Source of the DNA: JAZMZS01 sp045120955
GTDB taxonomy: Bacteria > Bacillota > Clostridia > Oscillospirales > CAG-272
Reading direction: 5' to 3'
NCBI GenBank assembly: GCA_045120955.1
Contig: JBGVFH010000005.1
Coordinates: 1-64,000, forward strand
Length of the DNA: 64,000 nt
Shown here: piece by piece, positions 52,577 through 60,071 of the stretch
Numbering within the stretch: position 1 is the stretch's first letter
Layout of the letters: the number at the start of each line of letters is the position of its first letter
Notes under the pieces: model-generated
Seen by the model: only the letters and a program-made list of their open reading frames with translations
The model's database searches: none
What the model was told of the DNA's origin: nothing
Program-made: the position numbers and the translations under genes

Positions 52577-52945
52577 TTGAAAAAGAAGGCTCAGAAAAAT
52601 TCCGAGATCAAAAAGCGCAGAAACGATCTTCTGCTTTTTTTGGCTATCATACTGCTCGCATCAGTCTCGATGCTTTTTATCCTTGCAAAAAAGGAAGCCG
52701 GCAATATCGCACAGGTAAAGCTCGGCTCGGATATAATAGGTGAATACCCTCTGTCGGTAAATACCGAGCAAAGGATAAGCTCGGAGGAAGACGGATACAA
52801 CATACTTGTTATAGAAGACGGACAAGCATATATAAAAAAAGCCTCCTGCCCCGATAAAATATGCGCAGGTCACCCGAGCATCAGCGAGGTCGGTGAGACT
52901 ATCGTGTGTCTGCCGAACAAAGTAAGCGTGGTAATAATCGAATAA
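52577..52945 (+). CDS. NusG domain II-containing protein
   Basis: About 122 residues from TTG 52577 (start uncertain; the GTG at 52520 lies in repeat R5). Basic cytoplasmic tail, one helix (LLLFLAIILLASVSMLFILA), then a small extracytoplasmic beta domain with ILVIEDGQAYIKKASCPDKI CAGHPSISEVGETIVCLPN. The CPDKxC...G.I.CLPN pattern defines these NusG-II proteins, common next to Rnf or ApbE genes in Clostridia and perhaps linked to flavin or redox proteins. Function unproven. Confidence 0.8.
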   Translation: MKKKAQKNSEIKKRRNDLLLFLAIILLASVSMLFILAKKEAGNIAQVKLGSDIIGEYPLSVNTEQRISSEEDGYNILVIEDGQAYIKKASCPDKICAGHPSISEVGETIVCLPNKVSVVIIE

Positions 52946-52987
52946 GAAAACAGCTTTTTGCGAAATGCAAAAAGCTGTTTTCTTATT
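52941..52987 (+). terminator. Terminator after the NusG-II gene
   Basis: A perfect 21-bp stem AATAAGAAAACAGCTTTTTG C / GCAAAAAGCTGTTTTCTTATT with loop GAAAT; the stem includes the stop codon. Confidence 0.92.
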
Positions 52988-53032
52988 CAGTGCGCACAGT
53001 ATTTTACATAAATGACAAAAAGAACGGCAAAA

Positions 53033-53088
53033 TAATACACACATTTAACATTGCAGAGATTGTGCATTTAACACGGCGGTGATAAACT
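53033..53088 (+). promoter_or_regulatory. Pho-box promoter of the pst operon
   Basis: TAATACA (53033, weak), TTTAACA (53044), TTTAACA (53067) and a -10 TAAACT (53083-53088): offsets 0, 11, 34 and 50, the same as at 21629 and 23578. Confidence 0.85.
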
Positions 53089-53119
53089 GAAATCACCAAA
53101 GCAAAGGAGAATAAACACT

Positions 53120-53941
53120 ATGAAAAAACATATCAAAAGATTTTTAAGCACTACACTCGCACTTACACTCACGGCTCTTCTCGGCATGTCCGCAGTCGGA
53201 TGCTCAAACGAGCAAACCGTTGCGACTGACGGCTCTACCTCAATGGAAAAGGTAATAGGAGCTTTAGGCGAAGCGTTCAAGGAAGAAAACAGCAGCATAA
53301 AATTCACATACAATCCGACAGGCTCCAGCGCAGGCATCACCGCTGTATCGGAGGGAAGCTGCGATATAGGACTTTCAAGCAGAGCGCTTAAAGACGAGGA
53401 AAAGGCGGCAGGCCTTACCGAGACTGTTATCGCACTTGACGGCATCGCTCTTATCGTGAACACCGAAAACCCCGTAAACTCACTTGACGCACAGACAGTA
53501 GCGGACATCTTTACCGGAAAGATAACAAACTGGAAGGATGTCGGAGGCAACGACAGCGAGATAGTTGTTATCGGGCGTGAGTCCTCGAGCGGAACAAGAG
53601 ACGGCTTTGAGTCTATCACGGGAACCTCAGGTAAATGCGTATACCGCAATGAGCTTACTTCAACAGGTGACGTTATCACCACCGTATCTCAAAACCCCGC
53701 AGCTATCGGATATGCATCCATCGCTTCCATAAAGGACACGGTAAAGGCAATATCCTATGACGGTGTTGCCGCTACAGAGGAAAACGTAAAGAACGGAACA
53801 TACACACTCAAGCGTCCCTTCGTTTTCGTAACAAAGAAAGACACGGCGCTGAGCGAAGCGGCTCAGAAATTCTATGACTTCTGTCTCTCCGCAAAAGGCT
53901 CGGAGCTCATCGCATCAGCAGGTGTGATCCCTGTAAACTGA
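53120..53941 (+). CDS. pstS: Phosphate ABC transporter substrate-binding lipoprotein PstS
   Basis: 273 residues. Lipobox MSAVGC puts the anchor at Cys28. Phosphate-binding segments TDGSTSMEKV, FTYNPTGSSAGITAV, CDIGLSSRALKDEEK and GRESSSGTRDGFESI are complete. ALDGIALIVN and DIFTGKITNWKDVGG are typical. It delivers phosphate to PstCAB. First gene of pstSCAB-phoU-mgsA-phoBR behind a Pho-box promoter. RBS AAAGGAG. Confidence 0.96.
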   Translation: MKKHIKRFLSTTLALTLTALLGMSAVGCSNEQTVATDGSTSMEKVIGALGEAFKEENSSIKFTYNPTGSSAGITAVSEGSCDIGLSSRALKDEEKAAGLTETVIALDGIALIVNTENPVNSLDAQTVADIFTGKITNWKDVGGNDSEIVVIGRESSSGTRDGFESITGTSGKCVYRNELTSTGDVITTVSQNPAAIGYASIASIKDTVKAISYDGVAATEENVKNGTYTLKRPFVFVTKKDTALSEAAQKFYDFCLSAKGSELIASAGVIPVN

Positions 53942-53972
53942 TAAAAAATCCGTATATTCTCGGAGAGATCAT

Positions 53973-54842
53973 ATGAGTAACAAGAAAAAGTTATTTGAAG
54001 ATGTAATGCATGCAATATTTCTGATACTCGGGCTTGTATGTGTGGCATCGGTTCTGATAATAAGCATATACCTTATAATATCGGGCATACCTGCGATAAA
54101 AGAAATAGGTCTGTTTGACTTTCTCTTCGGTACAAAATGGGAAACAAGCGGAGCCGATCAGGCATTCGGGATCCTGCCCTTTATCCTTACAAGTATATAC
54201 GGCACCTGCGGTGCCATTATCATCGGCGCACCCATAGGATTTTTCTGTGCGGTATACCTTTCAAAGTTCGCTCCCTTGTGGTTGCGTAATATGACTGAAC
54301 GGGCTGTCGGCATTCTTGCCGGCATCCCTTCTGTCGTATACGGACTTGTCGGTATGCTCGTGCTTGTTCCTGCAATAAGAAAGATCTTTTCGGTGCCGGA
54401 CGGCGCAAGCTTGCTTGCTGCTATGATCGTGCTTGCGGTAATGGTGCTTCCTTCGATCATAAAGGTATCTATAACCGCACTTGATGCCGTGCCGAGGGAA
54501 TACGAGGAGGCTTCTCTTGCACTCGGGGCAACAGATACCGAAACGTATTTCCGTGTTTCAGTTCCGGCGGCTAAAAGCGGTATTACCGCCGCCGTCGTGC
54601 TCGGTGTCGGCAGAGCGATAGGCGAGGCTATGGCGGTCATGATGGTATCGGGAAACGTAGCAAATATGCCCTCGCTTTTTGAAAGCGTGCGTTTTCTCAC
54701 CACGGCTATTGCAAGCGAGATGTCATACTCCTCGGGACTTGCCCGTCAGGCGCTGTTCTCGATAGCACTCGTGCTATTTGTATTTATCATGCTCATCAAC
54801 GCAACGCTCAACTTCTTTTTAAAGCGCAAAAAGGAGAAATAA
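53973..54842 (+). CDS. pstC: Phosphate ABC transporter permease PstC
   Basis: 289 residues, six membrane helices. DFLFGTKWETSGADQAFGIL, GIPSVVYGLVGMLVLVP and ALGATDTETYFRVSVPAAKS (the coupling loop contacting PstB) are conserved. GRAIGEAMAVMMVSGN is the second signature. Confidence 0.96.
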   Translation: MSNKKKLFEDVMHAIFLILGLVCVASVLIISIYLIISGIPAIKEIGLFDFLFGTKWETSGADQAFGILPFILTSIYGTCGAIIIGAPIGFFCAVYLSKFAPLWLRNMTERAVGILAGIPSVVYGLVGMLVLVPAIRKIFSVPDGASLLAAMIVLAVMVLPSIIKVSITALDAVPREYEEASLALGATDTETYFRVSVPAAKSGITAAVVLGVGRAIGEAMAVMMVSGNVANMPSLFESVRFLTTAIASEMSYSSGLARQALFSIALVLFVFIMLINATLNFFLKRKKEK

Positions 54843-54844
54843 CC

Positions 54845-55717
54845 ATGACAGACACCACAACAAAAAAACTGCAAAAAAGCAGACGCGCGTATATATGCGC
54901 AATGAAGGTACTGATGACTGTATCTGTTGTTATCGTAGCTGCACTTGTCATCTTTTTGATATTTTTCGTTTTAATAAAAGGTGTCCCGAACATCACGCTG
55001 AAACTTGTCACTACCTCCCCAAGCTACCTTTCGGGGAATATCGGTATTTTGCCCGATATAATGAACACAGTCTATATCATCTTAGCTACTCTCGCAGTCG
55101 TTTTGCCGATAGGTGTCGGTGCGGCTGTATATCTGTGTGAATATGCAAAAAACAAAAAAGCGGTAGCGCTCATCGAGTATGCCGCAGAAACACTTTCGGG
55201 TATACCTTCCATCATATACGGACTTGTCGGCATGCTGTTTTTCTGTCGATTTTTGAACATGAAAACGTCACTGCTTGCGGGTGCTCTTACTCTTGTTATC
55301 ATGAACCTTCCGACAATAATGCGAACAACACAGGAAAGCCTCAAGACCGTACCGCAGAGCTACCGTGAGGGAGCATTCAGCTTAGGTGCGGGCAAGTGGC
55401 GCACCGTGCGTACCGTCGTCCTTCCCTCATGCGTTGACGGAATCATCAGCGGATGTATTCTTTCCGTGGGAAGAATTCTCGGGGAATCGGCAGCACTGCT
55501 CTTTACGGCGGGCTTTGCACATACGCTCAACGGCTTTTTCGAAGGGCTGTCAAGCTCAGGTGCCACGCTGACCGTAGCACTGTATGTTTATGCAAAGGAG
55601 CAGGGAGAGTTTGAAGCTGCGTTTGCGATAGCGGCGATACTGCTGATACTGACATTTATAATAAATCTTATATCCGAGCTTGTAGGCAGATTTTTTAAGA
55701 AACGGAGAAGCATATGA
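54845..55717 (+). CDS. pstA: Phosphate ABC transporter permease PstA
   Basis: 290 residues, six membrane helices. GIGAAVYL-type segment GVGAAVYLCEYAKNKK, LSGIPSIIYGLVGMLFF, and coupling loop YREGAFSLGAGKWRTVRTVV LPS. GRILGESAALLFTAG closes the family pattern. It starts two bases after pstC and overlaps pstB by four. Confidence 0.95.
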   Translation: MTDTTTKKLQKSRRAYICAMKVLMTVSVVIVAALVIFLIFFVLIKGVPNITLKLVTTSPSYLSGNIGILPDIMNTVYIILATLAVVLPIGVGAAVYLCEYAKNKKAVALIEYAAETLSGIPSIIYGLVGMLFFCRFLNMKTSLLAGALTLVIMNLPTIMRTTQESLKTVPQSYREGAFSLGAGKWRTVRTVVLPSCVDGIISGCILSVGRILGESAALLFTAGFAHTLNGFFEGLSSSGATLTVALYVYAKEQGEFEAAFAIAAILLILTFIINLISELVGRFFKKRRSI

Positions 55718-56469
55718 GTAATATTATTTCTGTAAAAGACCTGTGCTTGTGGTATTCCGAATCACAGGCACTCAAAAATATAAATATAGATATTGAAGAA
55801 AAAAGCATAACGGCTCTTATCGGTCCGTCAGGCTGCGGAAAATCGACATTTTTAAAAACGCTCAACCGTATGAACGATCTGGTAGTCGGATGCAAGGTCA
55901 AAGGAAGCATCGAGCTTGAGGGCGAGGACATATACGCCCCCGACTGCAACATAACCGAGCTTCGCCGCCGCGTCGGAATGGTATTTCAAAAGCCCAACCC
56001 CTTTCCCATGAGCATATACGACAACATAGCGTACGGTCCGCGCACTCACGGCATCCACTCAAAGCAAAAGCTCGACGATATAGTAGAGAAGACCCTGCGT
56101 CAGGCGGCACTCTTTGACGAGGTAAAGGACAGACTGCACAAAAATGCTCTCGGACTGTCGGGCGGTCAGATGCAAAGGCTGTGTATCGCAAGAGCTCTTG
56201 CGGTGGAGCCGCAGGTGCTATTGATGGATGAACCGACCTCCGCGCTCGACCCAATTTCAACTTCTAAGATAGAAGACCTTGCAATCGAGCTGAAAAAGGA
56301 GTATACTATTGTCATAGTTACGCATAATATGCAGCAGGCACTGCGTATCTCCGACAAAACCGCCTTTTTCCTTCTCGGTGAGATAGTGGAATACTCGGAC
56401 ACCGAGACGCTCTTTTCATTGCCAAAGGATAAACGCACCGAAGATTACGTTACGGGTAGATTTGGATAA
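55714..56469 (+). CDS. pstB: Phosphate ABC transporter ATP-binding protein PstB
   Basis: 251 residues. Walker A GPSGCGKST (about 33-41), Q-loop VFQKPNPFPMSIYDN, signature LSGGQMQRLCIARALA, Walker B VLLMDEPTSALDP and H-loop VTHNMQQA. TFLKTLNRMNDL is characteristic of PstB. It powers phosphate import. Confidence 0.97.
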   Translation: MSNIISVKDLCLWYSESQALKNINIDIEEKSITALIGPSGCGKSTFLKTLNRMNDLVVGCKVKGSIELEGEDIYAPDCNITELRRRVGMVFQKPNPFPMSIYDNIAYGPRTHGIHSKQKLDDIVEKTLRQAALFDEVKDRLHKNALGLSGGQMQRLCIARALAVEPQVLLMDEPTSALDPISTSKIEDLAIELKKEYTIVIVTHNMQQALRISDKTAFFLLGEIVEYSDTETLFSLPKDKRTEDYVTGRFG

Positions 56470-56485
56470 AACAGGAGGAAATATT

Positions 56486-57130
56486 ATGCGTACGAATTAT
56501 GATAAACAGTTGGATAAGCTCCACGAGGAGCTGATACTCATGGGCGGAATGTGCGAAAAAGCTATTGCGCTGGCAATAAAGGCACTCACAGACTCAAACG
56601 AAAAGCTCATACCCGAGGTCTACAGCACGGATAACGGGATCGATCAAAAGGAAAAGGAGATCGAAAGTATGTGCATGAGACTGCTCTTGCAGCAGCATCC
56701 CGTTGCCGGAGATCTGCGAACTGTATCGGCGGCACTGAAAATGATCTCTGACATTGAACGTATAGGAGATCAGGCGTCCGACATCGCCGAAATTGCCGAA
56801 TATATCATAAAAAACGGACAAAAGCCCTCGCATGAGCTTTCTCTGATGGCAAAAGAAGCTATCTACATGGTCACATCAGCCATAGACTCTTTTGTCAGAG
56901 CAGACCTTACCCTCACCGAAAAGGTGATAGCTCATGATGACCGTGTGGATGCTCTGTTTGAAAAAATATGCTCTGATGTTGTCGAGTCGATAAAACATTC
57001 GGGAGAAAAAGCAAAATACTATATAGACATTATAATGATAGCAAAATATCTTGAGCGTATAGCAGACCATGCGACCAACATCTGCGAGTGGGTGCGCTAT
57101 ACCGTCACGGGTGTTCATATCACGGATTGA
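56486..57130 (+). CDS. phoU: Phosphate signalling protein PhoU
   Basis: 214 residues from ATG 56486 (CAGGAGGAAA upstream; the in-frame start at 56462 lies in pstB and lacks an RBS). Two PhoU three-helix repeats, each with the metal-binding signature: SDIERIGDQASDIAE and AKYLERIADHATNICEW. It links Pst transport to the PhoR kinase and keeps the Pho response off when phosphate is plentiful. Confidence 0.95.
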   Translation: MRTNYDKQLDKLHEELILMGGMCEKAIALAIKALTDSNEKLIPEVYSTDNGIDQKEKEIESMCMRLLLQQHPVAGDLRTVSAALKMISDIERIGDQASDIAEIAEYIIKNGQKPSHELSLMAKEAIYMVTSAIDSFVRADLTLTEKVIAHDDRVDALFEKICSDVVESIKHSGEKAKYYIDIIMIAKYLERIADHATNICEWVRYTVTGVHITD

Positions 57131-57168
57131 CAACATCTAAAAATCAAATCTAATATAAAGGAGTCAGC

Positions 57169-57558
57169 ATGAACAGTAAAAGAATTGCTCTCATAGCACA
57201 TGACAACATGAAGCCGAGCCTCATCGAATGGTGCGGCAAAAACAAAGAAGAGCTGTCCCGCCACTCTCTTTGCGGTACAGGCACCACCGCAAAAAGAATA
57301 TGCGAGGCGACAGGTCTTGATGTCGTCGGCTACAAAAGCGGACCGCTCGGAGGAGACCAGCAAATAGGCGCTCTCACAGCCGAGGGGAAGATAGATGCTA
57401 TAATTTTCTTCTCCGACCCTCTGACAGCTCAGCCTCACGACCCCGATGTCAAGGCGCTTTTGCGTATAGCTCAGGTATACGACATACCGATAGCAAACAA
57501 CCGTGCTACCGCTGACTGCATAATAGCTGCCATTAAGTGTATCGGAGGCAACGAATGA
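57169..57558 (+). CDS. mgsA: Methylglyoxal synthase
   Basis: 129 residues. ALIAHDNMKPSLIEW (His11, Lys15), CGTGTTAKRI, GPLGGDQQIG (Asp63) and FFSDPLTAQPHDPDVKALLR (Asp83, Asp91) match the active site of MgsA. It converts DHAP to methylglyoxal and free phosphate, and known enzymes are inhibited by phosphate. It is placed between phoU and phoB with the phoB start overlapping its stop (ATGA), so it is co-expressed with the phosphate-starvation genes. RBS AAAGGAG. Confidence 0.95.
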   Translation: MNSKRIALIAHDNMKPSLIEWCGKNKEELSRHSLCGTGTTAKRICEATGLDVVGYKSGPLGGDQQIGALTAEGKIDAIIFFSDPLTAQPHDPDVKALLRIAQVYDIPIANNRATADCIIAAIKCIGGNE

Positions 57559-58238
57559 TATACATACTTGAGGATGACGAGAGCATCCGCAATTTTGTCG
57601 GATATGCGCTCAACAATTCGGGGCTGCCCTCTCAGGGCTTTTCTACCCCGTCGCAATTTTGGAAAGCAATAAAAAACGAGGTGCCCGAGCTTCTTTTGCT
57701 TGATATCATGCTTCCCGAGGAGGACGGTCTGCAAATACTCTCAAAGCTGCGCACCTCCCCAGAGACAAAGCAGCTGCCCATCATTCTTCTAACTGCCAAG
57801 GGCACCGAATATGACAAGGTCATAGGTCTGGACAGCGGTGCCGACGACTATATTTCAAAGCCGTTTTCAATGATGGAGCTGATATCAAGAATAAAGGCTC
57901 TGCTGCGCCGCACACAGCCAAAAAAAGCAGAACCGGAAGAATACACGATAGGCGAGCTCTACCTTTGCCCGTCAAAGCACATCGTGCGTGTAAAGGAGCA
58001 GGATATTTCTCTCACGCTCAAGGAGTATGAGCTGCTCTGCCTGCTTGTGACGAACAGCGACACCGTATTTACCCGTGATATTATCCTTCAGCGCATATGG
58101 GGCTTTTCCTTTGACGGAGAAAACAGGACGGTCGATGTTCACATCCGTACCCTGCGCACAAAGCTGGGCGAATGCGGCGACATCATTGAAACCGTGCGAG
58201 GAATAGGCTACAAAGTCAGCGGGAGCACAAAGAAATGA
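57555..58238 (+). CDS. phoB: Phosphate regulon response regulator (OmpR/PhoB type)
   Basis: 227 residues from ATG 57555 (GGAGGCAACGA upstream). Receiver domain with acidic pocket Asp7/Asp8, phospho-acceptor Asp50 (LLLLDIMLPEEDGL), the Thr in LLTAKG and the Lys in YISKPFS. The C-terminal winged helix (about 130-225) has LTLKEYELLCLL and RTVDVHIRTLRTKLG. The operon and the adjacent kinase make it the PhoB/PhoP regulator that should bind the TTTAACA boxes. Confidence 0.93.
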   Translation: MIYILEDDESIRNFVGYALNNSGLPSQGFSTPSQFWKAIKNEVPELLLLDIMLPEEDGLQILSKLRTSPETKQLPIILLTAKGTEYDKVIGLDSGADDYISKPFSMMELISRIKALLRRTQPKKAEPEEYTIGELYLCPSKHIVRVKEQDISLTLKEYELLCLLVTNSDTVFTRDIILQRIWGFSFDGENRTVDVHIRTLRTKLGECGDIIETVRGIGYKVSGSTKK

Positions 58239-59878
58239 CCAAAAAAATATTCCGCAGTATATTTGCGGTATCACTTCTCACTCTCGTCTGCTCAATACTG
58301 CTCATCGTCGTTATGCTAAACACCCTTTTCATAAAAAAAGTGGAAAGCGACCTTGAAAGCGAGGCAAAGCTTGCGGCGCACGCAATAGAGCTTGTCGGAG
58401 AGGACTATTTCGCAAATCTCGATACGCCCAACCGCATCACATGGATAGGTGAAGAAGGTACGGTCATATACGATTCGCAAAGAGACGCATCATCTCTTTC
58501 AAACCATGCTGACAGAGAGGAATTTATCGAGGCAAAAGAAACGGGTGTCGGGCTGAGTCAACGCTACTCAGACACAATATCGGCGCAAACGGTAAACTAT
58601 GCGCTCAGGATTTCCGATGGCAGCGTTGTCAGGATCTCAAGCCAGCAGCATACCGTATGGTCGCTGTTCTTAAATGCGGCACAGCCGTTTGTGCTCGTGG
58701 TGGTGCTGGTACTCATTCTCTCGGGCTCCTTATCGGTAAAGCTGTCTAAAAAGATCGTACAGCCGATAAACGAGCTAAAGCTTGAAGCGCCCGAGATATC
58801 AATGATGTATGATGAGCTGTCTCCCCTGCTTCATAAAATAAAGCGGCAGAATGAGCTGATACAAACTCAGATGACCGACCTGCGAGAGTCGGCTGAGAAA
58901 TTTCAGACGATAACGAAAAATATGTCTGAGGGTATAATCATTCTCGACAACGACTCAAAAATTTTATCCTACAATCCCGCATCGGTGCATCTGCTCGGCG
59001 CAAGCACCGCATTTATCGGCGAGAGCGTTCTTACGCTCAACCGCACCGAGTCCTTTGTCAAATGCGTAAAAGAAGCGTTGAGCGGCTCCCACAGCAAATG
59101 TATGCTCTCCGACTCAGAGCGAACATATCAGATATTTGCCAATCCCGTAACAGTCGCAGGTGAGATAACAGGCGCCGTCTTGGTCATACTTGACGTGACC
59201 GAGCGTGAGCGTGGGGAGGCTATGCGCAGGGAGTTTACCTCAAATGTGTCGCACGAGCTGAAAACTCCGCTCACATCTATCTACGGCATATCCGAGATAA
59301 TGGCAAACGGAATAGTAAAAGCGGAGGATATGACTAAATTCGCAAAGGATATCAACTGCGAATCGGGCAGACTCATCACCCTCGTAAACGATATAATCAG
59401 GCTGTCACAGCTTGATGAAAACACCTTCTCCGAGCAAAAGGAGACGGTGGATATCTGCGGTATAGCAAAGGAGGTTGCGGGACACTTGAAGACCGCCGCC
59501 GACGAGAAAAAAGTCAGCATAAGCGTAGAGGGCTCCGCCGCTGAAGTTAACGGTATCTACTCGGTGCTGTATGAGATGGTATACAACCTATGCGACAATG
59601 CTATAAAGTACAACCGTGAAAACGGAAGCGTGAAGATAATCATAGAAAATTCCCCGTCTCCTACCCTGACCGTAAGCGACACCGGTATCGGAATACCGAA
59701 AGAACATCTGTCACGGGTTTTTGAGCGCTTTTACAGAGTGGATAAAAGCCACTCAAAATCTATCGGAGGCACAGGACTCGGTCTTTCTATCGTAAAGCAC
59801 GCAGCCGCATACCACAACGCAGAGATATCTATATCGAGCGAGCTTGACCGAGGCACATCTGTCACGGTACGGTTTTAA
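58235..59878 (+). CDS. phoR: Phosphate regulon sensor histidine kinase (PhoR/PhoP-type)
   Basis: 547 residues. Two membrane helices (about 8-32 and 148-166) flank an extracytoplasmic domain. A PAS domain with ITKNMSEGIIILDNDSKILS YNPA is next, then the dimerisation domain with phospho-acceptor His340 (NVSHELKTPLTSIYG). The kinase domain has NLCDNAIKYN, DTGIGIP and GGTGLGLSIVKH. It starts within the phoB stop (ATGA). Last gene of the operon; R6 and a terminator follow. Confidence 0.93.
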   Translation: MTKKIFRSIFAVSLLTLVCSILLIVVMLNTLFIKKVESDLESEAKLAAHAIELVGEDYFANLDTPNRITWIGEEGTVIYDSQRDASSLSNHADREEFIEAKETGVGLSQRYSDTISAQTVNYALRISDGSVVRISSQQHTVWSLFLNAAQPFVLVVVLVLILSGSLSVKLSKKIVQPINELKLEAPEISMMYDELSPLLHKIKRQNELIQTQMTDLRESAEKFQTITKNMSEGIIILDNDSKILSYNPASVHLLGASTAFIGESVLTLNRTESFVKCVKEALSGSHSKCMLSDSERTYQIFANPVTVAGEITGAVLVILDVTERERGEAMRREFTSNVSHELKTPLTSIYGISEIMANGIVKAEDMTKFAKDINCESGRLITLVNDIIRLSQLDENTFSEQKETVDICGIAKEVAGHLKTAADEKKVSISVEGSAAEVNGIYSVLYEMVYNLCDNAIKYNRENGSVKIIIENSPSPTLTVSDTGIGIPKEHLSRVFERFYRVDKSHSKSIGGTGLGLSIVKHAAAYHNAEISISSELDRGTSVTVRF

Positions 59879-59900
59879 AAATAACATAAGCTGAATATAC

Positions 59901-60005
59901 AAAAAAAGCGGGCAGTGCCCGCGCCCATCCTCCCGCCTATTGTATCTTTGGTTCTTCTTTAACTCAACCAACCGGCGGGGCGTAATTTCGCAATTTCCTA
60001 TAAAA
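59901..60005 (+). repeat. Dispersed ~100-nt repeat R6
   Basis: AAAAAAAGCGGGCAGTGCCC, ATCCTCCCGCCTATTGTATC, then TCTTCTTTAA and CGGCGGGGCG to TTTCCTATAA. It is most like R3 in its middle block, with CCCGCC/GGCGGG as second stem. It begins 23 bases after the phoR stop, and a terminator follows at once. Confidence 0.85.
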
Positions 60006-60006
60006 T

Positions 60007-60053
60007 AAAAAACCTCGTGAAGCAGCGATATTTGCTGCTCCACGAGGTTTTTT
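60007..60053. terminator. Bidirectional terminator between phoR and the GH43 gene
   Basis: AAAACCTCGTG.AGCAGC pairs with GCTGCT.CACGAGGTTTT; both ends have A/T runs. Confidence 0.92.
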
Positions 60054-60071
60054 GCCCAAAAATCCGAAAAA

